Positions 26,059 through 36,122 of a stretch of DNA of 64,000 bases are shown here, piece by piece; positions within the stretch are counted from its first letter, which is position 1; every line of letters begins with the position of its first letter. Below the pieces are notes generated by a model. That model was not told the origin of the DNA. It ran no database searches and was given only the letters and a program-made list of their open reading frames with translations. The stretch covers positions 133,319 to 197,318 of the forward strand of contig NZ_FWER01000015.1 of the NCBI RefSeq assembly GCF_900169785.1, written 5' to 3'. The position numbers and the translations under genes are program-made. This DNA comes from Rhizobium sullae. Its GTDB lineage: Bacteria > Pseudomonadota > Alphaproteobacteria > Rhizobiales > Rhizobiaceae.

Positions 26059-26643
26059 TCAGATAGCCGTGATGCCGATGAGATAGCAGTGTGCGACGCC
26101 GGCGAGTGTCAAAGCGGCGCCGTAATGACCTTTGATCATCAAGACGTCGCCAGTTTCAAGCGAGCCGTGTTCTCCGGCCAATTCGAATGCTGCTTTTCCG
26201 TCGTGACACAGCACAAGCGATAGTGCAGCCGGTAGAGTGCCGCTCCAATTCAGGCCGATATGTAGCCGTTCGACCTTATGCACAAAGCCGTCTCGCCGCG
26301 TCATAATATTGAGGTCGGTGATCGGTCCCGCCTGTAACCGTGCCATGACGGCAATGTCAGCCGCAAAGGCGAACGGTTCGCTCTGTTGTGCCAATACGAC
26401 CGGCGCATGGCCGTCGATTTCCAAGGACATTCCGTTACCGGCAAGGATTGAAAGTGTGCGGTCAGTACCGGGAAAGATCGAAAATGGTCCGTCGGAAGCA
26501 ACGGTGGCCATACTGACCCGCCAGTCGAAATCGTCGAGGGCTGCACCATGCGGCGAAACAGCGATCTCTACCGTCTCGCCGCCGCCGTTCTTCCACGGCA
26601 TGCGCCGGTGCGTGTCAGCGGTGAGAATGGCCGTACGCGGCAT
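26059..26643 (-). CDS. hutD: HutD/Ves family protein
   Basis: A 194-residue cupin-like protein of the HutD family: MPWKNGGGETVEIAVSP near the start, FDWRVSMATVASDGPFS, and FPGTDRTLSILAGNGM. HutD is carried by many hut loci and is thought to limit or tune pathway output, possibly by binding formylglutamate or urocanate; its biochemical activity is not settled. It lies upstream of the binding-protein gene on the same strand, but the HutC-like box and 115 bases separate them, so it probably has its own promoter. Confidence 0.88.
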   Translation of the reverse strand: MPRTAILTADTHRRMPWKNGGGETVEIAVSPHGAALDDFDWRVSMATVASDGPFSIFPGTDRTLSILAGNGMSLEIDGHAPVVLAQQSEPFAFAADIAVMARLQAGPITDLNIMTRRDGFVHKVERLHIGLNWSGTLPAALSLVLCHDGKAAFELAGEHGSLETGDVLMIKGHYGAALTLAGVAHCYLIGITAI

Positions 26644-26678
26644 GGCTATGATCCGTTGTTGTCATAGGAGATCAAATA

Positions 26679-26702
26679 GACTAAGTTTAATGGACTAAGT
26701 CC
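26679..26702. promoter_or_regulatory. Direct-repeat/palindromic operator of a toxin-antitoxin pair
   Basis: Two copies of GACTAAGT (26679-26686 and 26693-26700) repeat at a 14-base interval; the second is part of a near-perfect palindrome GGACT-A-AGTCC. The site lies 13 bases before the antitoxin start, where an autoregulating antitoxin/toxin complex would bind. Confidence 0.55.
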
Positions 26703-26715
26703 GCTGGAGGTCACT

Positions 26716-26973
26716 ATGGAAACCGTGAACATACATGAGGCGAAGACGCACCTTTCGCGGCTGATCGAGAAGGCGGCGAAGGGAGAACCCTTTATCATAG
26801 CCAAAGCCGGAAAGCCGATGGTCAAGGTCGTTCCAATCGATGATGTCGATGCGCCCAAAAAGCGGCGGATCGGCTTCATGAAGGGTCTCATAAAGGTTCC
26901 TGACGATTTCGACACGATGATGGCGGATGAAATCGAGGAGATGTTTTACGGCGGCGATATCTTTCCAAAATGA
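26716..26973 (+). CDS. Type II antitoxin, Phd/YefM family
   Basis: An 85-residue antitoxin with the Phd/YefM DNA-binding N terminus (METVNIHEAKTHLSRLIEKAAKGEPFIIAKAGKPMVKV pattern, residues 1-38) and an acidic C-terminal tail (DDFDTMMADEIEEMF) expected to wrap the toxin. TGGAGG lies five bases before the ATG at 26716. The toxin gene overlaps its end by ATGA. The pair is inserted between hutD and hutU and has no metabolic link to them. Confidence 0.9.
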   Translation: METVNIHEAKTHLSRLIEKAAKGEPFIIAKAGKPMVKVVPIDDVDAPKKRRIGFMKGLIKVPDDFDTMMADEIEEMFYGGDIFPK

Positions 26974-27353
26974 GATTTCTCCTCGACACTCATATTCTGA
27001 TCTGGGCGGCGGGTGATATCGGCGCAATCCCCAATCGCATCAAAGCTCTCATTGAAGAGGAGCAAAACGAACTTCTCTTCAGCCCGGCAAGTATTTGGGA
27101 AACAGCCATAAAACATGGTCAGGGGCGGACTGATTTTCAGGCCGATCCCTATATTCTGCGCTATCGTCTACTCGAAAATGGCTATTGCGAGCTTCCGATA
27201 AACAGCGAGCATGCAATCGCCATCGCCGGCCTTCCGACCCTCCATAAAGATCCTTTCGATCGCATCCTGATTGCTCAGGCGATTATTGAAGGTATTCCGC
27301 TCGTCACCGTCGACAAAATGGTCTTGCAGTATCCAGCCCTCAAGCCGTTCTGA
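26970..27353 (+). CDS. Type II toxin, PIN-domain ribonuclease (VapC-like)
   Basis: A 127-residue PIN-domain protein. The acidic metal-binding residues are visible: Asp in FLLDTHILIW near residue 6, Glu in ASIWETAIKHG near 44, and Asp in HKDPFDRILIAQA near 93, with a final Asp in LVTVDKMV. This arrangement is that of the Phd-linked PIN toxins, which cleave RNA. It is coupled to the antitoxin gene and ends 14 bases before the convergent hutU stop. Confidence 0.9.
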   Translation: MRFLLDTHILIWAAGDIGAIPNRIKALIEEEQNELLFSPASIWETAIKHGQGRTDFQADPYILRYRLLENGYCELPINSEHAIAIAGLPTLHKDPFDRILIAQAIIEGIPLVTVDKMVLQYPALKPF

Positions 27354-27367
27354 GGACGTTGCTTGGT

Positions 27368-29041
27368 TCAATTTCCCAGAATCCCCGGCAGCCGCAAACC
27401 TTTCTCCTCAGCGCAGTCGACTGCAATGTCATAACCCGCGTCGGCATGACGCATGACGCCGGTTGCCGGGTCGTTCCAGAGCACGCGCTCGATGCGGCGG
27501 GCGGCGTCATCGGTCCCGTCGCAGCAGATGACCATGCCGGAGTGCTGCGAAAAGCCCATGCCCACACCGCCGCCGTGGTGCAGTGAAACCCAAGTTGCGC
27601 CGGAGGCAGTGTTCAAAAGAGCATTCAGCAGCGGCCAGTCGGAGACGGCGCCGGAACCGTCTTTCATCGCTTCGGTCTCGCGGTTCGGCGATGCAACCGA
27701 GCCGGAGTCGAGGTGGTCGCGGCCGATGACGATCGGAGCCTTGAGTTCGCCGCTCTTCACCATTTCGTTGAAGGCAAGGCCCAGACGGTGCCGATCGCCC
27801 AGGCCGACCCAGCAGATGCGCGCCGGCAGGCCCTGGAAGGAGATGCGCTCGCGTGCCATGTCCAGCCAGTTGTGCAGGTGCTTGTTGTCCGGCAGCAGTT
27901 CCTTCACCTTGGCGTCGGTCCTGTAGATATCCTCCGGATCGCCGGAGAGTGCTGCCCAGCGGAACGGGCCGATGCCGCGGCAGAAAAGCGGGCGGATATA
28001 GGCCGGCACGAAACCGGGGAAGGCAAAGGCGTTTTCGAGACCCTCGTCTTGGGCGACCTGGCGGATATTGTTGCCGTAGTCGAGCGTCGGAATGCCTGCA
28101 TCCCAGAAGGCGATCATTGCTTCGACATGCTCGCGCATTGAGGCGCGGGCGGCCTTTTCGACCGCCTTCGGATCGGTTTCGCGCATCGCTTTCCATTGCG
28201 CGATCGTCCAGCCTTTCGGAAGATAGCCGTTGATCGGATCATGCGCAGAGGTCTGGTCGGTGACGATATCCGGACGGATGCCGCGACGAACCATTTCGGG
28301 CAGGATTTCAGCGGCGTTGCCGAGAAGGCCGACCGACTTGGCTTCGCCTGCCTTGGTCCAGCGGCCGATCATCTCGAGCGCCTCGTCCAGCGTTTCGGCC
28401 CTGGCATCGACATAGCGGGTGCGCAGGCGGAAATCGATTGAATCCGGATTGCACTCGACCGCAAGGCAGCAGGCGCCTGCCATAACGGCCGCCAGCGGCT
28501 GCGCGCCGCCCATGCCGCCAAGGCCGCCGGTCAAAATCCATTTACCCTTGAGGTTGCCACCATAATGCTGGCGGCCCGCCTCGACGAAGGTCTCGTAAGT
28601 GCCCTGCACGATGCCCTGCGTGCCGATATAGATCCACGAGCCGGCCGTCATCTGGCCGTACATCGCCAAGCCCTTCTTATCGAGCTCGTTGAAGTGGTCC
28701 CAGGTCGCCCAGTGCGGCACGAGGTTGGAATTGGCAATCAGAACGCGCGGCGCATCCTTATGCGTGCGGAAGACGCCGACCGGCTTTCCGGACTGCACCA
28801 GAAGCGTCTCTTCTTCGGTGAGCGTCTTCAAGGTCGCGACGATCCGGTCGAAATCGTCCCAAGTGCGGGCGGCGCGGCCGATGCCGCCATAGACGACGAG
28901 TTCGTTCGGATTTTCGGCCACGTCCGGATCGAGGTTGTTCATCAGCATGCGAAGCGGCGCTTCGGTCATCCAGCTCTTGGCATTGAGTTCCAGCCCTCGA
29001 GGTGAACGGATCTCGCGGATGTTGTGACGGGGATTGCTCAT
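27368..29041 (-). CDS. hutU: Urocanate hydratase
   Basis: Second enzyme of histidine degradation, converting urocanate to imidazolonepropionate with tightly bound NAD+. The 557-residue length is normal. Visible family segments are [15 protein letters not shown] near residue 45, [16 protein letters not shown] near 170 (NAD-binding glycine-rich region), and the C-terminal [16 protein letters not shown] and [16 protein letters not shown] segments. It starts one base past the hutH stop with a GGAG site inside hutH, so hutI-hutH-hutU is one transcript. hutG, which lies between hutU and hutH in some rhizobia, is not there. Confidence 0.97.
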   Translation of the reverse strand: MSNPRHNIREIRSPRGLELNAKSWMTEAPLRMLMNNLDPDVAENPNELVVYGGIGRAARTWDDFDRIVATLKTLTEEETLLVQSGKPVGVFRTHKDAPRVLIANSNLVPHWATWDHFNELDKKGLAMYGQMTAGSWIYIGTQGIVQGTYETFVEAGRQHYGGNLKGKWILTGGLGGMGGAQPLAAVMAGACCLAVECNPDSIDFRLRTRYVDARAETLDEALEMIGRWTKAGEAKSVGLLGNAAEILPEMVRRGIRPDIVTDQTSAHDPINGYLPKGWTIAQWKAMRETDPKAVEKAARASMREHVEAMIAFWDAGIPTLDYGNNIRQVAQDEGLENAFAFPGFVPAYIRPLFCRGIGPFRWAALSGDPEDIYRTDAKVKELLPDNKHLHNWLDMARERISFQGLPARICWVGLGDRHRLGLAFNEMVKSGELKAPIVIGRDHLDSGSVASPNRETEAMKDGSGAVSDWPLLNALLNTASGATWVSLHHGGGVGMGFSQHSGMVICCDGTDDAARRIERVLWNDPATGVMRHADAGYDIAVDCAEEKGLRLPGILGN

Positions 29042-29042
29042 C

Positions 29043-30578
29043 TCAGATCTCCAGGGATGGAAGGATGTGTTCGGAAACGGACGTGTTCAACGCGCCGGTT
29101 GCAACGAGTTCGCTGACGGCGCGTAGATCGTCCGCCATGTAGCGATCGACTTCCAGCGTCGGCACCACATTGCGGATGACAGCGATCGCCTTTTGCAATT
29201 CAGGGCTGGTCGCAAGCGGCGCGCGCAATTCGACGCCTTGTGCGGCCGTCAGCGCTTCGATACCGACGATGCCGAAGAGATTTTCGGTCATCTGCAGCAG
29301 ACGGCGCGCACCATGGCAGGCCATGGAAACATGGTCCTCCTGGTTTGCCGACGTCGGCGTCGAGTCGACGGAAGCCGGATGCGACATCTGTTTGTTTTCG
29401 GACATCAGCGCGGCAGAGGTGACTTCCGCGATCATCAGGCCGGAATTGAGCCCCGGCTTCTTGGCGAGAAAGGCCGGAAGCCCGTAGGAGAGAGCCGGAT
29501 CGACCAGAAGCGCGATACGACGCTGCGAAATTGCGCCGATCTCGCAGACCGCAAGCGCGATCTGATCGGCGGCGAAGGCGACCGGCTCGGCATGAAAATT
29601 GCCGCCGGAAACGACGGAGTTGTCGGAAAGCACCAGCGGATTGTCGGTCACTGCATTGGCTTCGATTTCGAGCGTGCGGGCAACAGAACGCAGGAGATCG
29701 AGACATGCACCGTCGACCTGCGGCTGGCAGCGGATGCAATAGGGATCCTGCACACGCTCGTCGCCTTCGACATGACTTTCACGAATGACAGAGCTTTCAA
29801 GTAGCGTCCGAAGTGCGGCTGCCGTATCGATCTGGCCGCGATGACCGCGCAGCGTATGGATATCCGGATGGAATGGTGCTGACGAACCCATCGCGGCATC
29901 GGTCGACATGGCACCGGTGATCAGGGCCGCCTGAGCGGCACGATGTGCGCGGAAGAGACCGGCGAGCGCGAGCGCGGTCGAGGTTTGCGTGCCGTTGATC
30001 AGTGCAAGGCCTTCCTTTGCGGCGAGAATAACCGGCTTGAGGCCAGCCCGATTCAAGGCCTCCCCGCCTGGAAGGCGCTCACCTTTGAAGAGGGCTTCGG
30101 CCTCTCCCATCATCACCGCCGCCAGATGGGCAAGCGGTGCAAGATCGCCCGAGGCCCCGACGGAGCCTTTTTCCGGAATGACCGGGATGACGCCCTTGTC
30201 GAGCATTCCCTCGATCAGCCGCACCAGCTCCAGCCGTACACCGGAAGCGCCGCGGCCAAGTGACACGAGCTTCAGCGCCATGACGAGGCGCACGACATTC
30301 TCCGGCAACGGTGCGCCGACGCCGCAGCAGTGCGAGAGGATGAGATTGCGCTGAAGTGTGGCGACATCGGCGCTGTCGATTTTGATCGAGGCAAGCTTTC
30401 CGAAGCCGGTATTGATGCCGTAGACGGGCGCATTGCCCGCGGCGATCTCGGCGATGCGCGCTGCGGCCTTTTGAATTCCAGCGTCGAAGGTGGCATCGAG
30501 CTTTGCCGGTTCGCCGGTCCAGTAGATCGTTTCCAGCTGTTTCAGACAAACGGAACCTGGATGGAGGATGATGGTCAA
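29043..30578 (-). CDS. hutH: Histidine ammonia-lyase
   Basis: First enzyme of the pathway; it removes ammonia from L-histidine to give urocanate. The 511-residue protein contains the Ala-Ser-Gly triad at residues 142-144 ([15 protein letters not shown]), which cyclises to the MIO electrophile, and the conserved [12 protein letters not shown] near residue 52. It overlaps hutI by four bases (ATGA) and abuts hutU. Confidence 0.97.
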   Translation of the reverse strand: MTIILHPGSVCLKQLETIYWTGEPAKLDATFDAGIQKAAARIAEIAAGNAPVYGINTGFGKLASIKIDSADVATLQRNLILSHCCGVGAPLPENVVRLVMALKLVSLGRGASGVRLELVRLIEGMLDKGVIPVIPEKGSVGASGDLAPLAHLAAVMMGEAEALFKGERLPGGEALNRAGLKPVILAAKEGLALINGTQTSTALALAGLFRAHRAAQAALITGAMSTDAAMGSSAPFHPDIHTLRGHRGQIDTAAALRTLLESSVIRESHVEGDERVQDPYCIRCQPQVDGACLDLLRSVARTLEIEANAVTDNPLVLSDNSVVSGGNFHAEPVAFAADQIALAVCEIGAISQRRIALLVDPALSYGLPAFLAKKPGLNSGLMIAEVTSAALMSENKQMSHPASVDSTPTSANQEDHVSMACHGARRLLQMTENLFGIVGIEALTAAQGVELRAPLATSPELQKAIAVIRNVVPTLEVDRYMADDLRAVSELVATGALNTSVSEHILPSLEI

Positions 30579-31825
30579 CGGTCGATCCTTTCGCCCTTGA
30601 AGACACGCGCAAAAAGCGGGTTGAAGCCGATGCGATAGACAAGCTCGGCCGGGCTCTCGATATCCCAGATGGCAAGATCGGCCGATTTTCCGGCCTGGAT
30701 CGTGCCGGTTTCGGCAAGAAGGCCGAGTGCGCGAGAGCCTTCACGTGTGGCGCCTGCAATACATTCCTCAACCGTCAGGCCAAACAGCGTCGCCGACATA
30801 TTCATCGCCAGAAGCAGGGAGGTGAGGGGCGAGGTGCCTGGGTTGCAATCCGTCGCGACGGCGATCGGAACACCGGCGGCACGTAGCGCGTTTACCGGCG
30901 GCTTCTGCTTTTCGTTGATCGCGTAAAACGCGCCGGGCAGCAGCACCGCGACGGTTCCGGCTGCCGCCATGGCGACCACGCCGTCGTCATCGAGATATTC
31001 GAGATGATCCGCCGAAAGCGCACCATACTCGGCGGCAAGCTCGGCGCCGCCCAGATTGGATAGCTGCTCGGCATGCAGCTTGACGGGGAGGCCGAGCGCC
31101 TCGGCGCGATCAAAGACAAGGCCAATCTCTTCCGCAGAGAAGGCAATGCCTTCGCAGAAACCATCGACCGCATCGACAAGGCCTTTGCCATATGCCTCTT
31201 CGAGCGCGGGCAGCACGATGTCGGATATATAATCGCGGTTGCGGCCCTTGTATTCGGTGGGGGTCGCATGGGCACCGAGATAGCTCGTGTTGACGCGCAC
31301 AGGCCGTGCATAGCCGAGCGCTCGGGCAGCCTCCAGCATCCTTACTTCGCCAGCGATGCAAAGACCGTAGCCCGACTTGATCTCGATCGTCGTCACGCCT
31401 TCGGAAAGCAGCGTATCGAGGCGGGGCAGTGAAGCTTGCACAAGGCCTTCGACGGAAAGCGCATTCGTCGCCCTGACCGAGGAGACGATGCCGCCGCCGG
31501 CGCGGGCAAGATCTTCATAGGATGCCCCCGCAAGCCGCATTTCGAATTCGCGCGCGCGGTTGCCACCATGAACGATGTGGGTGTGGCAATCGATAAGCCC
31601 CGGCGTCACCCAACGGCCTTCAAGGTCGACGATTTCGGCACGCTCGATGACAGAAACGGGCAGCTCGCCTTCCGGACCGGCATAGGAAATGCGGCCGTTA
31701 TCGGTGACGATCGCGCCTTTTTCGACGGTGCCTAAGCCTGGCTTACCCGGATCGAGCGTCATGAGCCGGCAGTTGCGCCAGAGGCTCGGCCTCTGCTCCT
31801 TCGTAAAAAGATTGTTCCCGCTCAT
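30575..31825 (-). CDS. hutI: Imidazolonepropionase
   Basis: Third enzyme; hydrolyses imidazolonepropionate to N-formimidoylglutamate. The 416-residue amidohydrolase has the metal motif [16 protein letters not shown] near residue 75, the [16 protein letters not shown] region near 246 with a zinc-ligand histidine, and [11 protein letters not shown] near 320 with the catalytic aspartate. It is the first gene of the minus-strand hutI-hutH-hutU unit and diverges from hutF across a HutC-like box. Confidence 0.96.
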   Translation of the reverse strand: MSGNNLFTKEQRPSLWRNCRLMTLDPGKPGLGTVEKGAIVTDNGRISYAGPEGELPVSVIERAEIVDLEGRWVTPGLIDCHTHIVHGGNRAREFEMRLAGASYEDLARAGGGIVSSVRATNALSVEGLVQASLPRLDTLLSEGVTTIEIKSGYGLCIAGEVRMLEAARALGYARPVRVNTSYLGAHATPTEYKGRNRDYISDIVLPALEEAYGKGLVDAVDGFCEGIAFSAEEIGLVFDRAEALGLPVKLHAEQLSNLGGAELAAEYGALSADHLEYLDDDGVVAMAAAGTVAVLLPGAFYAINEKQKPPVNALRAAGVPIAVATDCNPGTSPLTSLLLAMNMSATLFGLTVEECIAGATREGSRALGLLAETGTIQAGKSADLAIWDIESPAELVYRIGFNPLFARVFKGERIDR

Positions 31826-31854
31826 CAGCTTTACGCCTTTCCTTATGCCGAAAC

Positions 31855-31866
31855 ATGTATATACAT
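31855..31866. promoter_or_regulatory. HutC-like operator between hutI and hutF
   Basis: Perfect 12-bp palindrome ATGTATATACAT, containing the TGTATATACA core described for HutC sites in Pseudomonas (TGTA-N2-TACA, from memory). It lies in the 119-base divergent gap and so could control hutIHU and hutF-hutC at once. A minus-strand -35-like TTGTCA lies just upstream of it for hutI. Confidence 0.7.
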
Positions 31867-31944
31867 ATTAATCGGGTGACAAGTGGAAATTTGGGCGTTT
31901 CCATGGAAAAGAAAGATAGAAGGCTCACAGGAAGGGAAAAGGCG

Positions 31945-33291
31945 ATGACGACACTTCATGCGGCGACCGCACTCTTGCCGGAGGGGTGGCGAAGCAACGT
32001 ACGACTGTCGCTTGAAGGCGGCCGTATCGCAAAGATCGAGGCCGGCGCGAAGGCCGAGGCGAGCGACGAGCGCCACCACCTCCTTATTCCTGCGATGCCC
32101 AACCTGCACAGCCATGCCTTCCAGCGCGCCATGGCAGGCCTTGGCGAAGTCCGTGGTCCTGCAAATGACAGCTTCTGGAGCTGGCGCACTGTCATGTACA
32201 GGTTCGCGCTTTCGATGACGCCCGAGCATGTGGAGGCAGTTGCCGCACAGCTCTACATGGAAATGCTTGAAGCCGGCTTTTCGCGTGTCGGTGAATTCCA
32301 TTATCTGCATCATGACAAGGACGGCAGCCCCTACGCTAATATTGCGGAGCTGGCGGAACGCATCGGCGCCGCGAGCAAGACGGCAGGCATAAGCCTGACA
32401 TTGCTGCCGGTCTTTTACGCGCATTCCGGGTTCGGCGGTGCAGCGCCCGTCGAGGGCCAGCGGCGCTTCATCAATTCGCTCGAGAGCTTCGGCAAATTGA
32501 TGGAGCGGGCTCGCGCGGTCACGCAAAAGCTGGAAGGCGGAAAGCTTGGTATGGCACCTCACAGCCTGCGCGCCGTCACACCCGATGAGATGGCAAAGCT
32601 CCTGCCGCTTGCAGAAGGCGGACCGGTCCATATCCACGTCGCCGAACAGGTGAGAGAAGTGGACGATTGCATCGCCTGGTCAGGCGCAAGACCCGTCGAG
32701 TGGCTTCTTGAGCATGCGCCCGTCGACCGCCGCTGGTGCCTTATCCATGCCACCCACATGACCGACGATGAAACCCGGCGCATGGCGAAAAGCGGTGCGA
32801 TCGCCGGTCTTTGCCCGATCACCGAGGCCAATCTCGGCGACGGCACCTTTCAGGCGCCGCTTTTCCTCGAAGAGGGCGGACGATATGGCGTCGGGTCGGA
32901 TTCGAATGTGCAGATCTCGCTTCCTGGAGAGCTCCGCCAGTTCGAATATTCCGAACGGCTGGCGCTTCGCGCCCGCAACGTAATTGCCAAGAGCGGCAGC
33001 TCGACGGGCCGTGCACTGCTGGACAATGCACTTGCGGGCGGCAGTGCGGCTCTCGATGCTGCAGGGGGTCTCGCTGAAGGTAACTATGCGGATATCGTCG
33101 CGCTCGATTGTGGCGCAGTGCCTTATCTCACCGATGACCATATCCTCGACCACTGGATCTTTGCCGGCGGCGTCGCTGTCGATTGCGTCTGGGCCCTTGG
33201 GCGCAAACAGGTCGAAGCCGGCCGTCATCGGCAGCGCGAGGCGATCAATCGGAGTTTCCTCGCAGCAATGCACGAGCTGGTCGCCGCCTAA
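31945..33291 (+). CDS. hutF: Formimidoylglutamate deiminase
   Basis: Converts N-formimidoylglutamate to N-formylglutamate and ammonia, the branch used by many proteobacteria. The 448-residue amidohydrolase shows the metal motif MPNLHSHAFQRAMAG near residue 50, VHIHVAEQ near 230, LIHATHMTDDE near 267 and YGVGSDSNVQIS near 317. I chose the ATG at 31945 behind GGAAGGGAAAAGG; an in-frame ATG at 31855 lies inside the operator and is not credible. The hydrolase that normally follows, HutG, is not encoded in this window. Confidence 0.95.
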   Translation: MTTLHAATALLPEGWRSNVRLSLEGGRIAKIEAGAKAEASDERHHLLIPAMPNLHSHAFQRAMAGLGEVRGPANDSFWSWRTVMYRFALSMTPEHVEAVAAQLYMEMLEAGFSRVGEFHYLHHDKDGSPYANIAELAERIGAASKTAGISLTLLPVFYAHSGFGGAAPVEGQRRFINSLESFGKLMERARAVTQKLEGGKLGMAPHSLRAVTPDEMAKLLPLAEGGPVHIHVAEQVREVDDCIAWSGARPVEWLLEHAPVDRRWCLIHATHMTDDETRRMAKSGAIAGLCPITEANLGDGTFQAPLFLEEGGRYGVGSDSNVQISLPGELRQFEYSERLALRARNVIAKSGSSTGRALLDNALAGGSAALDAAGGLAEGNYADIVALDCGAVPYLTDDHILDHWIFAGGVAVDCVWALGRKQVEAGRHRQREAINRSFLAAMHELVAA

Positions 33292-33347
33292 GTCTTTTCT
33301 TGCCGCTGCGTTCCAACTAGAGCAGCGGACCCGAAGCGGAGTGAGTT

Positions 33348-34061
33348 ATGAACGGCAGCAAGGATGCGACCCTGCATCAGCGCATCTTGAGCGAGATCGA
33401 AGGCCGGATCGTCTCCGGCGAGTGGCAGCCTGGTTATCGCATTCCATTTGAGGTCGATCTCGCCATGCAATATGGATGCTCACGCATGACCGTCAACAAA
33501 GTGCTGACGCAACTTGCAAAAGCCGGGCTGATCGAGCGCCGCAAGAAGTCCGGCAGCTTCGTCACCCAGCCGCAGGCACAGTCGGCCGTACTGGAAATCC
33601 ACGACATCAAGGCGGAAGTTCAGTCGCTGAACTTGCTCTACTCCTATTCGGTCACGAAAAGTGTGAGCCGCAAAATAAAGGCCGAAGACAACCTCGATCT
33701 TCCGGCGGGCGGTCTCGTGAAAGAGATCGTTTGCGTCCATTTCGCGGGGACCCGGCCTTTCTGCCTGGAGCAGCGCCTGATCAATCTTAGTGCAGTCCCC
33801 GAAGCGGCCGATGCCGACTTCAGCGCGCTCGCCCCTGGCGCCTGGCTCTTAAAACAGGTTCCGTGGAGTGCGGCGGAGCACAAAATTTACGCGTTTGAGG
33901 CCGGTGCTGAGGAAGCAGCAGCGCTCGGCATCGCCCGTTCGACAGCCTGCCTCGTTATCGAGCGTCGCACCTGGAGCAGCGCCGGATCGGTTACGCATGT
34001 GCGCTTTACCTATCCCGGAGACCGCCATGCGCTCGTCGCGCGCTTCAGCCCGGCCTCCTGA
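33348..34061 (+). CDS. hutC: Histidine utilisation repressor HutC (paralogue 2)
   Basis: A 237-residue GntR/HutC regulator; urocanate is the usual inducer. Winged helix at residues 10-75 (IPFEVDLAMQYGCSRMTVNK), UTRA domain with AGTRPFCLEQRLINLSAVPEA near 130-155 and a final FTYPGDRHALVARF. It lies 56 bases after hutF with no palindrome between, so it is probably co-transcribed and controlled by the box at 31855. It shares many identical stretches with the copy at 22655, so the two may bind overlapping operators. Confidence 0.92.
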   Translation: MNGSKDATLHQRILSEIEGRIVSGEWQPGYRIPFEVDLAMQYGCSRMTVNKVLTQLAKAGLIERRKKSGSFVTQPQAQSAVLEIHDIKAEVQSLNLLYSYSVTKSVSRKIKAEDNLDLPAGGLVKEIVCVHFAGTRPFCLEQRLINLSAVPEAADADFSALAPGAWLLKQVPWSAAEHKIYAFEAGAEEAAALGIARSTACLVIERRTWSSAGSVTHVRFTYPGDRHALVARFSPAS

Positions 34062-34139
34062 GAATTCGCAGCACGTCTATTGCGAATCATGCTGCAAATA
34101 GCGGAAGTAAACGTTGAGATGACTTCCGGCCGATAAAAG

Positions 34140-35258
34140 ATGCGCTACGAAATCGACAACGCAATGCTGAAGAGCCTGCTGCCTGCAATCGCGCTGGCGG
34201 AAGATATGCTGGCCAGGCTGGATGAAAGAGCAGCCCGTTCGCCTGTCGGCGACGGTTTTGCCGAACGCGGCCACTTTTTCGATGCGGCAAGCGCTCTCTG
34301 GGTTGCGGGAGAACTCGTACATGTCGAAGACCTGGTGCTGCATGATGCACATATGGACAGCCGGACGCCGAGCCACGAACTGACGATTGCCCATGCTGTC
34401 CTGCGGGCGCGTCGCCGCATCTGGACGGCCGACCCCACTTGGGCGCTTAGTGCTGCCGGATTGAATGCGCTTGCCGGCGCCGGTCTGGAGGAAACCGCGC
34501 GCGCAACAGAAGTGAAGGGGGCGATAGCGCCGCCCGATGAAGCGGAGGAGGAAGCCGAAGCGCTGCTATCGGTGGAACTTGCCGAGATCGACGCCGTACT
34601 CGCCCGCTCTCAGCGATTACTGGATACCCATCTCGGCGGAGCTCCTGCGGTGGAAGAAAGGCCGAAGGAGACGCGCGCCGATCCGCTCGGCCTCTTCGGC
34701 GACGACGAATGGGACGAGGCCCAGCGCCTATCCGATTGGCGTGCGCTCATTCCGCTTGCCGACGAGTTGCCTCCTGCCTTGGCCGCCGCAGTGCTTTTCG
34801 AGGCCTGGGAGCGAACCGAGCCGATCAGACGTCAGCACTGGCTGGGCGGCCTCCTTGTTTCGGGCTATCTGCGGTCCCGGGGTAAGGTCGCCTCGCATCT
34901 CTTTGCCTTCTATGCCGGTTTGAAGTCCATCCGCCACGAGAAGCGCCGCTCGCGCGATCGCCTGACTCGCTTGCTCGCTTTTCTGGACGCCATCACGGAG
35001 AGCGCTGCGACCGGGCTTAAGGAGATGGATCGCTTATCTCTTGCCCGCACCCAGATGGAACTGCGCTTCCGGGATCGCCGCTCAAACAGCAGTCTGCCGC
35101 AGCTTGCGGAATTCGTCCTTTCGCGCCCCATGGTATCCTCGGCGATGGTCGCCCGCCAATTGCAGGTCACGAGCCGAGGTGCCCTCAATCTGCTGAACGA
35201 GATCGGCATCCGCGAAATCACCGGCCGCGGACGTTACCGCGCCTGGGGCATCATCTGA
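34140..35258 (+). CDS. RHE_PE00001-family protein (DUF1612 plus helix-turn-helix)
   Basis: A 372-residue protein of a family named from R. etli: a helical DUF1612 domain in the first two thirds (RGHFFDAASALWVAGELVHVEDLVLHD pattern around residues 43-70, then an acidic linker near 130-190) and a C-terminal helix-turn-helix (SSAMVARQLQVTSRGALNLLNEIGIREITGRGRYR, residues 336-370). It probably binds DNA. The family occurs in rhizobia, often on plasmids; no function is established. The ribosome binding site is weak. An imperfect inverted repeat (CTATTGC and GCAAATAG) lies at about 34077-34100, upstream of the start. A strong terminator follows. Confidence 0.8.
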   Translation: MRYEIDNAMLKSLLPAIALAEDMLARLDERAARSPVGDGFAERGHFFDAASALWVAGELVHVEDLVLHDAHMDSRTPSHELTIAHAVLRARRRIWTADPTWALSAAGLNALAGAGLEETARATEVKGAIAPPDEAEEEAEALLSVELAEIDAVLARSQRLLDTHLGGAPAVEERPKETRADPLGLFGDDEWDEAQRLSDWRALIPLADELPPALAAAVLFEAWERTEPIRRQHWLGGLLVSGYLRSRGKVASHLFAFYAGLKSIRHEKRRSRDRLTRLLAFLDAITESAATGLKEMDRLSLARTQMELRFRDRRSNSSLPQLAEFVLSRPMVSSAMVARQLQVTSRGALNLLNEIGIREITGRGRYRAWGII

Positions 35259-35266
35259 CACAAAAG

Positions 35267-35301
35267 AAAGACGGCCGGACATCAAGCCCGGCCGTCTTTT
35301 T
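35267..35301. terminator. Intrinsic terminator after the RHE_PE00001-family gene
   Basis: A GC-rich stem (AAGACGGCCGG with CCGGCCGTCTT), an eight- to ten-base loop and a T-run (TTTTT) on the plus strand; an A-run on the other side makes it usable for the convergent Bax-inhibitor operon as well. Confidence 0.85.
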
Positions 35302-35384
35302 AAGGTGAACGCCCGGCTCGCCATCCTGTCACAGATTGCAGACCGGGCGCTCTTGCGCTTCCTTTGCCCCCAGAAGCGCGGTCT

Positions 35385-36101
35385 TTATTCCCGCTCGCCG
35401 GTGAAGTTGAGCAGGAGCTGGAAGATGTTCACGAAGTTCAGGTAGAGCGAGAGCGCGCCAAAGACGGCAAGCTTCTGGTTCGATTCCTGATCGTGGTTTT
35501 CCGAAAACTGTTCCTTGATATTCTGCGTGTCCCAGGCAGTCAGGCCGACGAAGACGAGGATACCTATCACCGAGATGGCGAACTGCAGCGCGCTCGAACC
35601 CAGGAAGAGGTTGACGATGCTGGCAATGATGACGCCGATCAGGCCCATGATCAGGAACGAGCCGAAGCCGGAAAGATCACGCTTGGTCGCGTAGCCATAG
35701 AGGCTGGTCGCGCCGAACATCGTCGCGGCGATGAAGAACGTGCGCGCGATGCTCGTGCCGGTGAAGACGAGGAATACCGAGGCCAGCGATAGACCCATAA
35801 CCGCGCAGAACGCCCAGAACGTCATTTGCGCGGCACTTGCCGACATCGTCTGGATGCGGAACGAGAAGAAGAAGACGAAGGCTAGCGGCGCCAGCATGAC
35901 TACCCACTTCAGCGGCGACTGGAAGATCGGCACGTAAAGGGCCGGCGTGCTGCCGACGATGAAGGCGACGATCCCGGTGATGACGAGACCGAGACCCATG
36001 TAGTTGTAAACGCGCAGCATGTGCTTGCGGAGGCCCTCGTCGAAGAGAACCTGCGAGCTGGCGGCAGAGCCGTAGCCGTAACGCGGATTGTTCGGATTCA
36101 T
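35385..36101 (-). CDS. Bax inhibitor-1/YccA family membrane protein
   Basis: A 238-residue protein with seven predicted membrane helices between about residues 30 and 230, and the family signatures MGLGLVITGIVAF near residue 35, TALYVPIF, and the C-terminal LTAWDTQNIKEQF. BI-1 proteins behave as pH-sensitive ion-leak channels and affect membrane-protein quality control; the bacterial role is not settled. It begins 21 bases after the anti-sigma stop with GAGGAG in between, so it looks like the third gene of the ECF operon. Confidence 0.9.
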   Translation of the reverse strand: MNPNNPRYGYGSAASSQVLFDEGLRKHMLRVYNYMGLGLVITGIVAFIVGSTPALYVPIFQSPLKWVVMLAPLAFVFFFSFRIQTMSASAAQMTFWAFCAVMGLSLASVFLVFTGTSIARTFFIAATMFGATSLYGYATKRDLSGFGSFLIMGLIGVIIASIVNLFLGSSALQFAISVIGILVFVGLTAWDTQNIKEQFSENHDQESNQKLAVFGALSLYLNFVNIFQLLLNFTGERE

Positions 36102-36122
36102 TTTGATCTCCTCTGGTTCAAA

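Noticed and set aside
31855..31944. Longer hutF starting at 31855
   Set aside because: That ATG lies inside the HutC-like palindrome and the extra 30 residues are atypical; the ATG at 31945 has a good ribosome binding site.
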